From the NCBI RefSeq assembly GCF_018614195.1, contig NZ_JAGGOT010000029.1, positions 248,001-312,000 of the forward strand: 64,000 nt of DNA. Direction: 5' to 3'. The notes below the pieces were generated by a model. It was not told where the DNA came from. It worked only from the letters and a program-made list of their open reading frames with translations, and made no database searches. This DNA comes from Streptomyces sp. ISL-43. Its GTDB lineage: Bacteria; Actinomycetota; Actinomycetes; Streptomycetales; Streptomycetaceae. Of this stretch, positions 1 through 8,765 are shown piece by piece; within the stretch, counting starts at the first letter, position 1; every line of letters begins with the position of its first letter. A program made the position numbers and the translations under genes.

Positions 1-150
1 ACCGGCTCGGAGTTCACCCTCGTCGACAGGGGCGGAAACGACGGCGGCGGTACGACGGGCCCCTGGCTGGCGGGCTGGGAACTGCCCAACACCCTCACCT
101 GCGACGACCGCCCGCCGGTCGTGGCCCCGCCCGCGCCCGGCCCCTGGTAG
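1..150 (+). CDS. C-terminal fragment of an unidentified protein
   Basis: An open frame enters from the left edge and ends at the TAG at 148-150, giving the last 49 residues of a protein. The tail is rich in Gly, Pro and Trp (it ends PPAPGPW) and has no motif I recognise. Codon use is actinobacterial. It converges on the MFS gene on the other strand, with a shared hairpin just beyond its stop. The function cannot be inferred from this fragment. Confidence 0.55.
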   Translation, partial: TGSEFTLVDRGGNDGGGTTGPWLAGWELPNTLTCDDRPPVVAPPAPGPW

Positions 151-164
151 GGCGGCCGGCCGGC

Positions 165-1652
165 TCACCGCTCCGCCGCTCCCGGGGGTTCCAGCGGCGG
201 AGCGGTCACCGCGCAGTTCGTACGGCACTGCGGGTGGCAGGTCCCGGGCACGGGGGAGCGTACGGTCGCCCACGCCACGGCGGCGCCCGCCACCAACACC
301 CCCGCGCACCAGGGCATCGCCCGCCCGAACGCCGCGTCGAAGGCGCCGGCCGAGAGGTACGCGTCCGGCCCCATCCCGGCCAGCAGCGGCAGCGCGGCCA
401 CCGCGAGGAGTCCGGCGGCCCGCGCGGCGGCGTTGTTGATGCCGCTGGCCAGGCCCGCCCGGCCGGGGTCCACCGAGGCCAGCACGGTCGCCGTCAGCGG
501 AGCCACCAGGGTCGCCATGCCCAGGCCCATCACCAGCAGCGCCGGCAGCACGTCCCGTACGTACGAGGCCTCCTGTCCCACCCGCAGCATCAGCAGCATC
601 CCCGCCGCGCACAGCAGCGGCCCCACGGTCAGCGGGATCCGCGGGCCGATCTGCTCGCCGAGCTCCGCCGAGCGGGCCGACAGCAGCAGCATCAGGGCGG
701 TGGTGGGCAGCAGGGCGGCCCCGGCTCCCAGGGCGGAGTAGCCGCAGACCACCTGGAGCTGGAGCACCACGAGGAAGAAGAAGCCGCCGAAGGCCGCGTA
801 CACGCACAGGGTGACCAGGTTGACGGCCGTGAACTGGCGCGAGGCGAAGATCTCCGGCGGCACCATCGGATCGGCCCGCCGCCGCTCGACCACGACGAAG
901 GCGGCGGCCAGCAGGACACCGGCGACGGCCGCGCCCGGCACGAGGGCGGAGCCGGAGCCGGCCTCGATCAGCGCGTAGGTCAGCAGCGCGAGGGAGGCCG
1001 CGCCGATGACGGCGCCGGCCACGTCGAACCGTCCGTGCGCCTGCGGATCCCATGACTCCGGTACGTGCCGCAGCGCCACCGGGACGCACAGCGCGGCCAC
1101 CGGCACATTGAGCAGGAACACCCAGCGCCAGCCCGGCCCGTCCACCAGCCACCCGCCCAGGAAGGGCCCCACGGCCGCGCCCACCCCGCCGAGCCCCGAC
1201 CACAGTCCCACCGCGCGGGCCCGGTCGTCGGAATGGATCGACGCCTGGATCAGCGCGAGCGAGCCGGGCGTCAGCAGGGCGCCGCCGATGCCCTGCAGGG
1301 CGCGGGCCGAGATGAGCACCCCGGCGTTCGGGGCGATGCCGCAGAGCAGCGAGCCGACGGCGAACCACACCACCCCGAGCACGAAGATCCGGCGCCGGCC
1401 GAAGCGGTCGCCGAGGGCCCCGCCGACCAGGATCAGCCCGGCGAGGGTCAGCAGATAGGCGTTGACCGTCCACTGGAGCACGGCCAGGTCGGCGTCGAGA
1501 TCCCGCCCGATGCGGGGGAGGGCGACATTGACCACGGTCGAGTCGAGCAGCGCCATGGCGGACCCGAGCACGGTGGTCAGCACGATCCACCGGCCCTGCG
1601 CGGTCCCGAGCCGTACCCCGGGGGACGACGGCGGCGGTACGGGGTCGGTCAT
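165..1652 (-). CDS. MFS drug transporter, DHA2 (EmrB/QacA) family
   Basis: Predicted 495-aa inner-membrane proton antiporter exporting small molecules. The first helix carries the DHA2 signature (GSAMALLDSTVVNVALPRIG), followed by the loop motif GDRFGRRRIF and the motif C-like GVGAAVGPFLGGWL; about 14 hydrophobic segments fit the family. I chose the ATG at 1652 because a G-rich stretch precedes it and the extra N-terminal residues upstream are Arg/Gly-rich and not transporter-like. The tail is short and Cys/Pro-rich. No regulator lies beside it, so substrate and control are unknown. Confidence 0.85.
   Translation of the reverse strand: MTDPVPPPSSPGVRLGTAQGRWIVLTTVLGSAMALLDSTVVNVALPRIGRDLDADLAVLQWTVNAYLLTLAGLILVGGALGDRFGRRRIFVLGVVWFAVGSLLCGIAPNAGVLISARALQGIGGALLTPGSLALIQASIHSDDRARAVGLWSGLGGVGAAVGPFLGGWLVDGPGWRWVFLLNVPVAALCVPVALRHVPESWDPQAHGRFDVAGAVIGAASLALLTYALIEAGSGSALVPGAAVAGVLLAAAFVVVERRRADPMVPPEIFASRQFTAVNLVTLCVYAAFGGFFFLVVLQLQVVCGYSALGAGAALLPTTALMLLLSARSAELGEQIGPRIPLTVGPLLCAAGMLLMLRVGQEASYVRDVLPALLVMGLGMATLVAPLTATVLASVDPGRAGLASGINNAAARAAGLLAVAALPLLAGMGPDAYLSAGAFDAAFGRAMPWCAGVLVAGAAVAWATVRSPVPGTCHPQCRTNCAVTAPPLEPPGAAER
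167..206. terminator. Hairpin between convergent genes (14-bp perfect stem)
   Basis: Perfect inverted repeat with 14-bp arms (167-180 and 193-206) and a 12-nt loop. It lies between the end of the partial gene on the plus strand and the stop codon of the MFS gene on the minus strand, and overlaps the last codons of the MFS gene. The position and GC-rich stem suggest a bidirectional terminator; there is no U-tract, which is common in Streptomyces. Confidence 0.6.
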
Positions 1653-1837
1653 CCCCCCAGGCTGGCCCGCGCGGCCCGGAACGGCCACCCGGCGGTGGCC
1701 GTTCCGCAACGGCCCCGGCGGCGGTGCGGCTCATTAGGCCCTCTTGTACTGGACATGACACCTCCCGCACCATGGCCCGCGCACGTCACGCACACCCTTT
1801 CCGCACGACCTGCACACGGCGTACGAGGAGACCACAC

Positions 1838-4800
1838 GTGGCACAACGCGACAGCCGACGGACCTCACGATCACGCTCGCGATTGCGACCCATGCGCGCC
1901 GCACTCGCCGCACTCGCCGCGGCCCTGCTCCTGCCCGTAGGCGCGGGGGTCGCCGCCGCCGCCCCGGACCCCGGCCCCACCCCGGGCGCGGCCGAACGCA
2001 AGATCGAGCCGAGCCTGCGCGCCCAGCTCGACGGTTCCGCCAAGGCCGTCTTCTGGGTCTACCTCGACAGCGCGGCCGACCTCTCCGCCGCGGGCAAGCA
2101 GCAGACCCGCACCGCGAAGGCCGAAACGGTGCTCCGGCTGAAGAAGGACCACGCGACGCGCAGCCAGACCGAGGTGATCAAGGCCCTGGACGGCGCGCAG
2201 GCCGAGTACACCTCGTACTGGATCGTGAACGCGGTCCGCGTCGTCGGCACCGAGAAGCTCGCCGGCGTCCTCGCCCAGCGCCCCGAGGTCTCGCGCATCG
2301 ACGCCGACGACAAGGTCGACCTCCCCAAGCCGGCGGACGGCACGCGCGAGCGGACCGCCGCCGACGCCGTCGAGTGGAACATCGACCGGATCAAGGCACC
2401 GCAGGTCTGGGAGCAGCTGGGCGTGCGCGGTGAGGGCATCGTCGTCGCCAACATCGACAGCGGTGTGGACCACACGCACCCGGCCGTGGCCAACCAGTAC
2501 CGCGGCAGAGGCGCGGACGGGACGTACGACCACAACTACAACTGGTTCGATCCCGCCGGAGTGTGCCCCACGGCGGCCCCGTGCGACAACAACGACCACG
2601 GAACGCACACGATGGGCACCATGGTCGGCGACGACGGGGGCGCCAACAAGATCGGCGTCGCCCCGGGCGCCAAGTGGATCGCCGCCAAGGGCTGCGAGAC
2701 CACCTCCTGCTCCGAGGCCTCGCTGCTCGCCGCCGGCCAGTGGATCGTCGCGCCGACCGACCTGAGCGGCCACAATCCCCGCCCCGACCTCGCCCCGCAC
2801 GTCGTCAACAACTCGTGGGGCGGCACGGGCGGCGACACCTGGTACCAGGAGATCGTCAACACCTGGCGCGCCGCCGGCATCTTCCCGGCCTTCTCCAACG
2901 GCAACGCCGGGCCCGGCTGCTCCACCAGCGGTTCGCCCGGGGACTACGCGAGCTCCTACAGCTCCGGCGCCTTCGACATCAACGGCGCGGTCGCGTCGTT
3001 CTCCTCGCGCGGCGCGGGCCCCGGCGGCATAGTCAAGCCGAACATCGCGGCCCCCGGCGTCAACGTGCGATCCTCCGTCCCCGGCGGATACGAGTCGTTG
3101 TCCGGTACCTCGATGGCCTCGCCGCACACGGCCGCGACGGTGGCCCTGCTCTGGTCGGCCGCGCCCGCGCTCGAAGGCGACGTCGCGCAGACCGAGGCAC
3201 TGCTGGACGGCACCGCGCAGGACTCCGAGAGCGCCCAGTGCGGCGGTACCGCAGCCGACAACAACGTCTTCGGCGAGGGCAAGCTCGACGCGCTCGCCGC
3301 CGTCACCGCCGCCCCGCGCGGAGCGATCGGCGCCCTCGGCGGTACCGTACGCGCCGACGGGCAGCCGGTCGCCGGTGTGAAGATCGTCGCGGACGGCCCG
3401 ATCGACCGTACGGCGACCACGGCGGCCGACGGCACGTACCGCTTCCCGGCCCTGTCCGTGGGCGAGTACGCGCTGACCGCGTCGAAGTTCGGCTACGGGC
3501 AGCAGGGCGCGACCGTGGCGGTGACCGAGAACACCACCGCCACCGGCGACCTCACCCTCACCGCGGCCGCCTCCGGGAAGGTCACCGGCACGGTCTCCTC
3601 GGCCGCGGGCCCGCTGGCCGGCGCCGCCGTCACGATCGCCGAAACCCCGGTGACCGCGACCACCGACGGGGAGGGCCGCTTCGAGGTCACCCTGCCGCAC
3701 GGCACGTACGACGTGAACGCCGCCCACTCCTCCCGCTGCCTGACCGGCGGCACGGCCAAGGTCACCGTCGCCGGGGACACCACCGTCGCGGTGGCCCTCC
3801 CCGAACGCACCGACGGCTACGGCTACGCCTGCGCGGCCGCGGGCGGCAGCCCGTACCAGGCGGGGGACCGGCAGCTCGCGCTGACCGGCGACAACACCAC
3901 CGAGCGCGTCGACCTGCCCTTCCCGCTGCCGCTGTACGGCAAGACGTACGGCCAGGCGTGGATCGGGACGAACGGCACCGTCAGCTTCGGCGGCAACAAC
4001 ACCGGCGACATCAACGGGGACATCCCGAGCGCGGCCACGCCCAACGCGGCGCTGTACCCGTTCTGGGACGACCTGGTCGTCGGCGCCGCCGGCAGCGGGT
4101 CCGGCGTCTTCACCGCGGTCACCGGCACGGCGCCGCACCGGAGTTACGTCATCGAGTGGCGTGAGGTGTCCCACTGGTCGGCGCAGTCCGACAAGTTCTC
4201 CTTCTCGGCGGCGATCGGCGAGGACGGCTCCGTGAAGTACTCCTACAAGGGGACCGGCGGCACCGGCATCAAGGGCGGCTCCTCGGCCACGGTCGGTGTG
4301 GAGAACGCGACCGGCACCGACGGCTTCAAGTACTCCTTCAACACGCCCGTCATCACCGACGGGTTGTCCATCGCCTTCCGCACCACCAAGAGCGGTGTGG
4401 TGGCGGGCCGGGTGCTCGACGCGAACGACGGGAACGGCGTCGCCGGAGCCACGGTGACCGTCGGCACCGGCGCCACGGCCGTATCGGCCACCACGGCCGC
4501 CGACGGCGGATACGTGGTCCAGAGCCCCTCGGGCGCACGGGAACTCGCGCTGGCCGCGGCGCAGTACGAGCCGGTGGCGGCCACCGTGGACGTCAAGGCG
4601 GCCGATGTCACGGCGGTGACCCGGTCCCTGCGCACAGGCAAGGTGGCGGCGGCGAAACCGGCGGTGGAGATCGTCCTTCCGCCGGGCCAGAAGCGGACAC
4701 GGACGCTGGATCTCGCCAACCAGGGTCTCGCCACGGCCTTCACCGCGGCCGAGGACGCGTCCTGGCTGACGGTGACTCCGGCCTCGGGGGATCTCCCGAC

Positions 4801-5425
4801 CGGCGGGAAGGCCTCGCTCACGCTGTCGGTGGACAGTACGGGCCTGACCCCGGGCACCGTCCTCACGGCCGATCTGAAGATCGCTTCGGCCAGCGGCCGC
4901 ACCCCGGTGCTCACCGTCCCCGTCAAACTCGTGGTCCCGCGCTACCAGGCCGCCCTGGACGCGGGGTCCACCGCCGCGAGCACGGACTCGCTGGGCGACG
5001 GCTGGTCCCCGGACCGCAAGTACACGGCGGGCTCGTACGGCTACCAGGGCAACGGCTCGGCCCAGTCCACCAGCCGCACGATCGCGGGCACGGACGACCA
5101 GCGGCTCTTCCGCAACGCCCGTGAGGGCATGTACGAATACCGCTTCGATAACGTCCCCAACGGCACCTACACCGTGGAGTTGGGCTTCGCGGAGCTCTCC
5201 TCCACCAAGCCGAACAAGCGCGTCTTCGACGTCCTGGCGGAGGGCACCCAGGTACTGCCGTCCCTGGACATCTCCCTGGAGGCCGGCACCTACACGGCCC
5301 TGACCCGCACGTACACGGTCACGGTCACCGACGGAGTCCTCAACGTCCGCTTCGTCACCCACACCGGCTACGGCAAACCTCTGCTGAACTCCCTGCGTGT
5401 GACGGACCGCCCCGACAAGAACTGA
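1838..5425 (+). CDS. Secreted multidomain subtilisin-family (S8) serine protease
   Basis: Predicted 1195-aa exported protease. GTG 1838 is chosen over upstream ATGs because GAGGAG lies 8-13 nt before it and a long Arg-rich Sec-type signal (SRSRLRPMRAALAALAAALL) follows directly. An I9-like propeptide precedes the S8 domain, whose triad reads as Asp207 (NIDSGVDH), His254 (NDHGTHT) and Ser425 (SGTSMASPHTA), with the oxyanion Asn in FSNGNAGPG. Downstream come two carboxypeptidase-regulatory-like beta domains, a nidogen-like segment around FWDDLVV, a third regulatory-like domain, a BACON-like domain and a C-terminal malectin-like domain ending near the stop. The accessory domains suggest binding to cell-wall or plant glycans. 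A strong hairpin follows. It stands alone as a transcription unit. Confidence 0.88.
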   Translation: MAQRDSRRTSRSRSRLRPMRAALAALAAALLLPVGAGVAAAAPDPGPTPGAAERKIEPSLRAQLDGSAKAVFWVYLDSAADLSAAGKQQTRTAKAETVLRLKKDHATRSQTEVIKALDGAQAEYTSYWIVNAVRVVGTEKLAGVLAQRPEVSRIDADDKVDLPKPADGTRERTAADAVEWNIDRIKAPQVWEQLGVRGEGIVVANIDSGVDHTHPAVANQYRGRGADGTYDHNYNWFDPAGVCPTAAPCDNNDHGTHTMGTMVGDDGGANKIGVAPGAKWIAAKGCETTSCSEASLLAAGQWIVAPTDLSGHNPRPDLAPHVVNNSWGGTGGDTWYQEIVNTWRAAGIFPAFSNGNAGPGCSTSGSPGDYASSYSSGAFDINGAVASFSSRGAGPGGIVKPNIAAPGVNVRSSVPGGYESLSGTSMASPHTAATVALLWSAAPALEGDVAQTEALLDGTAQDSESAQCGGTAADNNVFGEGKLDALAAVTAAPRGAIGALGGTVRADGQPVAGVKIVADGPIDRTATTAADGTYRFPALSVGEYALTASKFGYGQQGATVAVTENTTATGDLTLTAAASGKVTGTVSSAAGPLAGAAVTIAETPVTATTDGEGRFEVTLPHGTYDVNAAHSSRCLTGGTAKVTVAGDTTVAVALPERTDGYGYACAAAGGSPYQAGDRQLALTGDNTTERVDLPFPLPLYGKTYGQAWIGTNGTVSFGGNNTGDINGDIPSAATPNAALYPFWDDLVVGAAGSGSGVFTAVTGTAPHRSYVIEWREVSHWSAQSDKFSFSAAIGEDGSVKYSYKGTGGTGIKGGSSATVGVENATGTDGFKYSFNTPVITDGLSIAFRTTKSGVVAGRVLDANDGNGVAGATVTVGTGATAVSATTAADGGYVVQSPSGARELALAAAQYEPVAATVDVKAADVTAVTRSLRTGKVAAAKPAVEIVLPPGQKRTRTLDLANQGLATAFTAAEDASWLTVTPASGDLPTGGKASLTLSVDSTGLTPGTVLTADLKIASASGRTPVLTVPVKLVVPRYQAALDAGSTAASTDSLGDGWSPDRKYTAGSYGYQGNGSAQSTSRTIAGTDDQRLFRNAREGMYEYRFDNVPNGTYTVELGFAELSSTKPNKRVFDVLAEGTQVLPSLDISLEAGTYTALTRTYTVTVTDGVLNVRFVTHTGYGKPLLNSLRVTDRPDKN

Positions 5426-5443
5426 CCCCGGCGGCGGTCCGAC

Positions 5444-5471
5444 GGGCGGGGCGTCCTCGGGCGCCCCGCCC
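5444..5471 (+). terminator. Terminator of the S8 protease gene
   Basis: Perfect 10-bp GC-rich stem (5444-5453 with 5462-5471) and an 8-nt loop, starting 18 nt after the protease stop codon. It is followed by CTTTCCCC, a short pyrimidine run. This is a good rho-independent-like terminator for the plus-strand gene. Confidence 0.65.
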
Positions 5472-5477
5472 TTTCCC

Positions 5478-5562
5478 CGCCACCTCGGCCGGGGTGAACG
5501 CGCCGGACAGGGTCAGCAGGTTGCCGTCGTCGTCCGAGACGTCCAGTACGGCTGCATGAGGA
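5478..5562 (-). pseudogene. Coding relic downstream of the ATP-grasp gene
   Basis: On the minus strand, one frame reads like genuine protein (AAVLDVSDDDGNLLTLSGAF then TPAEVA) immediately beyond the stop of the ATP-grasp gene. It has no start or ribosome site and runs on into GC-rich non-coding sequence. Its acidic, hydrophobic pattern is unlike shadow translation. Together with the similar relic at 6345-6430 it may be the remains of a gene into which the ATP-grasp gene was inserted. The family is not recognised. Confidence 0.35.
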
Positions 5563-6294
5563 TCACCGCAGGAACTCCCGGTCGCGTGGGGTGAAGGAGG
5601 GGAGCGGGGCAGCCGCGCGGAGCGCCACGTCCAAGGCGTGCTGCGGGTCGCAGGCGTACGTGCCGCTCGCCCACGCCGCATTGGCCTCGATCACCGACCA
5701 GCGGCCGTCGGCGACGCCCACGTCGACCACGATCGCCGACGGGAGGGTGGCGAACGGCAGGCCGGCGGCGAAGGCGAGCGCGTCGGCCGAGGCCGGGCCC
5801 AGGCTGAGGCGGCAGTCCTCGGCGTAGCGGCTCGCGGTGTGCACGGCCCCGTCCAGCAGGAACAGCCGGTGCTCCGCCGTGAACCGGACGACGTCGCTGA
5901 CCAGCACCTCCGTCAGCGGATCCACCGCGTCCGGCCCCGGCAGGCGGGAGCCGTCGGCGTAGACGAGGGCCGGGATGTCCTTGTCGTTCGGGGACTTCAC
6001 GAAGACGGGCCGGCGCAGCCCGTACGCCTCGCGGATCGGCATCAGCAGGATCTCCCGCCCGGTGAACTCCCGGGGCAGCCGCGCCAGCCAGTCGCACGGC
6101 GCCTCCAGCAACCCGATCCCGAGCCCGGGGGCCACGGCGTCGGCGAAGCGCGGACCGGCGTGCAGGTGCGCGGCCCGCAGCCCTTCGGGTACGGCGAAGC
6201 CGTCCAGCTGTGCGGTGTCCAGCCCGCGCGCGTGCGCCGCGTCCCGGAGCCGGGCGGCGGACGCGGTGAGGCGGGGCGGGAGCAGCAGGGTCAT
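5563..6294 (-). CDS. ATP-grasp domain protein (R2K-type clade)
   Basis: Predicted 243-aa soluble protein. The C-terminal half resembles the small ATP-grasp proteins of the R2K clade: RPVFVKSPNDKDIPA carries the nucleotide-binding Lys, and GRWSVIEANAAWASG carries the metal-binding Glu/Asn near the end. Such proteins ligate an amine or amino acid to a carboxylate; the substrate is unknown. ATG 6294 is chosen because homologous-looking sequence starts there (TLLLPPRL); ATG 6330 is possible. The gene is monocistronic and flanked on both sides by decayed coding sequence in the same orientation, which suggests insertion or rearrangement here. Confidence 0.65.
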   Translation of the reverse strand: MTLLLPPRLTASAARLRDAAHARGLDTAQLDGFAVPEGLRAAHLHAGPRFADAVAPGLGIGLLEAPCDWLARLPREFTGREILLMPIREAYGLRRPVFVKSPNDKDIPALVYADGSRLPGPDAVDPLTEVLVSDVVRFTAEHRLFLLDGAVHTASRYAEDCRLSLGPASADALAFAAGLPFATLPSAIVVDVGVADGRWSVIEANAAWASGTYACDPQHALDVALRAAAPLPSFTPRDREFLR

Positions 6295-6344
6295 GCGGAG
6301 ATCTTGCCGAACGCCCTGGCCTGTCGTCATGCGGATTTGGTCGG

Positions 6345-6430
6345 CTGCGGCAGTACTGGTCCACGACGATCGCGACGGAGCCGTCCGACTCCTCGGACGG
6401 CTCGAACGCCGGGCCGTCGCGCGCCAGGTA
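6345..6430 (-). pseudogene. Coding relic upstream of the ATP-grasp gene
   Basis: A minus-strand frame reads DGPAFEPSEESDGSVAIVVD followed by QYC, closed by a TGA upstream at about 6431-6433, and lacks a start. Composition is protein-like and differs from the other frames. It lies just upstream of the ATP-grasp start. I read it as a remnant of a separate or disrupted gene; it could also be part of an earlier, longer form of the ATP-grasp gene that has frameshifted. Confidence 0.3.
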
Positions 6431-6642
6431 TCAGACGGCACCTCACGGCGGAATTGACTGAATTTTCAGTCAGCGTCAGAGTGGCGACACGCAGCCGCAC
6501 CGCCTGCCCCGCATGCCGGCCGTTCACGGTGCGGAGCGCGCACCCTTGTCCCAGTGGCCCGGGGGCATCGGTCCGCACCATGCCTCCCGCGCCCGTCCTG
6601 GCCGGACGAACCCGCTGCGCCAGTCCACGATCGGAGTTCCCC

Positions 6643-7803
6643 GTGTCCCACCTCCTCCCCAGCCGCCGGGCCGCCCTCGGCGCGCTCGCCGGACTCGGAG
6701 CCCTCGCCTTCGGCAGCGCCGCCTGCGGTGCCTCCGAGACCGCTCCGCGTTCCAACGCGCTCGCGGGCTCCCCCCAGCCGTCCCCGGCGGGCGGCGGGCG
6801 CCGGCTGGGCGCCGAGTGGGAGAGCCACACCCGCACCTTCGTGGCCTGGCCCGCGCTGGACGCGGTCTGGATGGAAGACCTGCGCTACGTGCGCGAGGAC
6901 ATCGCGCGCATCGCCCGGGCCGTCGGGGAGTACGAGGCGGTCGTCATGATGGCCCTGCCCGATCAGGTGGACGCGGCGCAGCGGGCCTGCGGCTCCCAGG
7001 TCGAGGTGATCCCGCTGGCCGTCGACGACCTGTGGGCCCGCGACACCGTCCCCGTCTTCGTCGAGGAGGGCGGCAAGGTCGTCGGCGTCGACTTCAACTT
7101 CAACGGCTGGGGCCGGAAGCAGGAGCACAAGAACGACGCCCAGGTCGGGCGCACCCTGCTCCAGAAGTACGGGATCCCCCGGGTCCAGGCTCCGCTGGTC
7201 GCCGAGGGCGGTTCCTTCGAGACCGACGGCGAGGGCACCCTGCTGATCACCGAGAGCTCGATCGTCAACGACAACCGCAACCGCGGCAAGAACCGGGACG
7301 CGATCGAGGCGGAACTCAAGCAGGCCCTGGGCGTGGAGAAGGTGGTCTGGCTGGCCGGCGTCCGCGGTCAGGACATCACGGACGCCCATGTGGACAGCCT
7401 CGTCCGGTTCGCGGCCCCCGGTGTCGTCCTGCTGGACCGCGCGCACCCGGGCACCCCGCCGGACTCCTGGTCGCGCTCCGCCGACCAGGCGAAGTCGGTC
7501 CTGTCGAAGGCGACGGACGCCCGTGGCCGGCGCTTCGATGTCATCGACCTGCCGCAGCCCGACCTGAACAGGATCAGGGGCGAGGGCGACGACTTCGTGT
7601 CGACCTACGCCAACTTCTACGTCGCCAACGACGCCGTCTTCATGCCCGAGTTCGGGGACCGCCAGGCCGACGACCGGGCCCGCGGCATCCTGCGGGAGCA
7701 CTTCCCCAAGCGGGAGGTCGTGCCGGTCGCGATCGACACGATCGCCTCGGGCGGCGGCATCCACTGCTCGACCCACGATCAGCCCGGCAAACCCGCAGCC
7801 TGA
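6643..7803 (+). CDS. Exported agmatine deiminase family protein (Tat/lipoprotein signal)
   Basis: Predicted 386-aa member of the peptidyl-arginine-deiminase/agmatine deiminase family, which hydrolyses a guanidino group to a ureido group and ammonia. The N-terminus has a twin-arginine signal (SRRAALGALAGLGALAFG) followed by a lipobox-like AAC, so it should be exported and perhaps anchored. Family landmarks are the WARDT motif (VDDLWARDTVPVF), the His in DAHVDSL and the catalytic Cys375 in GGGIHCSTHDQP. GTG 6643 is selected because CGGAG lies 6 nt upstream and the signal peptide begins there. Cytoplasmic family members act in polyamine or putrescine pathways; an exported form may act on agmatine or guanidino compounds outside the cell. 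No polyamine genes lie beside it. Confidence 0.82.
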   Translation: MSHLLPSRRAALGALAGLGALAFGSAACGASETAPRSNALAGSPQPSPAGGGRRLGAEWESHTRTFVAWPALDAVWMEDLRYVREDIARIARAVGEYEAVVMMALPDQVDAAQRACGSQVEVIPLAVDDLWARDTVPVFVEEGGKVVGVDFNFNGWGRKQEHKNDAQVGRTLLQKYGIPRVQAPLVAEGGSFETDGEGTLLITESSIVNDNRNRGKNRDAIEAELKQALGVEKVVWLAGVRGQDITDAHVDSLVRFAAPGVVLLDRAHPGTPPDSWSRSADQAKSVLSKATDARGRRFDVIDLPQPDLNRIRGEGDDFVSTYANFYVANDAVFMPEFGDRQADDRARGILREHFPKREVVPVAIDTIASGGGIHCSTHDQPGKPAA

Positions 7804-7920
7804 CCGCACCGCGACGCGGTCGGGCCCGTCCCGAAGGCGCGGGGGCATTCGGGTGGCCGGCGAGGACCGGCCCGCGCGACGCTCGCGGGAGGGCCAGGAG
7901 GCGCCGTACCGTGGCTGCCC

Positions 7921-8739
7921 ATGACGCTCCAGAGCGACCGGGCCGGGCAGGCCGAGCAGAGCGAGCCGACCACGCCCCGGACAGCGGCGGGACCGGGCGG
8001 GGACGCCGATCGGATCCGGGAGGTCGTGCGGGACGCCGACCCGGGGGCCGCGTGGGCGGTCGGCGGTCCGGACGGCCCTGACGGTCCGGACGCGGTGGTC
8101 GAAGCCGGGGCCGATGCCGGGGCCGATGGCGATGGCGATGTCGATGCCGGGGATCGGGCCGGTGTGCTCGACGTCGGGGGGCTGGCGGGCGTGCTGGCCG
8201 TCTGGCCCGTCATCGGAATCCTCGTGGACGCGGGGGAGCTGCAACTGCACACCCCGCTCACCGCGTACGGGGCGGGCGGCGAGCTGCCCGACGGGACCAC
8301 CGCGCACCAGCTGCTCACCCACGGCTCCGGACCGTCGCCCGCCCTCGTCGGGCTGGCCGAGCGGCTGTGCGGCGGGCCCCTCGCCGGATTCGCCGCGGAC
8401 CGGGTCTGGGGCCCGCTCGGCATGACCCGGACCCGCTTCGCCGCCGACGGCACCCTGCGTGCGCCCGTCGCCGACCTCGCCCGGTTCCTGAGCCACCTCC
8501 TCGCCCCGGCGGGCGGTCCCGTCAGCCCGGCCTGGACGGCCCAGTCGCTGCGCATCCGCACCGGCGAACTCACCCCGGCCCGCGGCCTCCTCTGGCACCC
8601 GGCCCCGCACGGAGCCTGGTCCCACGGCGAGGGCCCCGCCCTGTGGGTCTCCCCGCGCGGGCAGCGCTGGGCGGCCCTCCTCCCCACCACCCCGTCGGCC
8701 CCGCTCCGAACCGCCTTCCGCGACGCGGTCTTCGGCTGA
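7921..8739 (+). CDS. Beta-lactamase-fold protein lacking the catalytic SxxK (likely non-enzymatic)
   Basis: Predicted 272-aa protein resembling the serine hydrolase/beta-lactamase superfamily: LAVWPVIGILVDAGELQLHT matches the helix and strand following the active Ser in that family, and TAHQLLTHGSG and VWGPLGMTRTRF are typical downstream segments. The position where SxxK should lie reads GGLAGVLAV, so the nucleophile and general base are absent. An Ala/Gly/Asp-rich tract (GADAGADGDGDVDAGD) occupies about residues 60-80. There is no signal peptide. It is probably a degenerate paralogue or a binding protein; decay is possible since the next gene is a clear pseudogene. Confidence 0.6.
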   Translation: MTLQSDRAGQAEQSEPTTPRTAAGPGGDADRIREVVRDADPGAAWAVGGPDGPDGPDAVVEAGADAGADGDGDVDAGDRAGVLDVGGLAGVLAVWPVIGILVDAGELQLHTPLTAYGAGGELPDGTTAHQLLTHGSGPSPALVGLAERLCGGPLAGFAADRVWGPLGMTRTRFAADGTLRAPVADLARFLSHLLAPAGGPVSPAWTAQSLRIRTGELTPARGLLWHPAPHGAWSHGEGPALWVSPRGQRWAALLPTTPSAPLRTAFRDAVFG

Positions 8740-8765
8740 ACCCGGGCCACGACCCCGGCCCGCGC

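Noticed and set aside
1871..5362. A 1163-codon open frame on the minus strand opposite the subtilase gene
   Set aside because: It mirrors the GC3-biased plus-strand gene, is Arg/Gly-rich, and has no domain, ribosome site or signal; shadow of the real gene.
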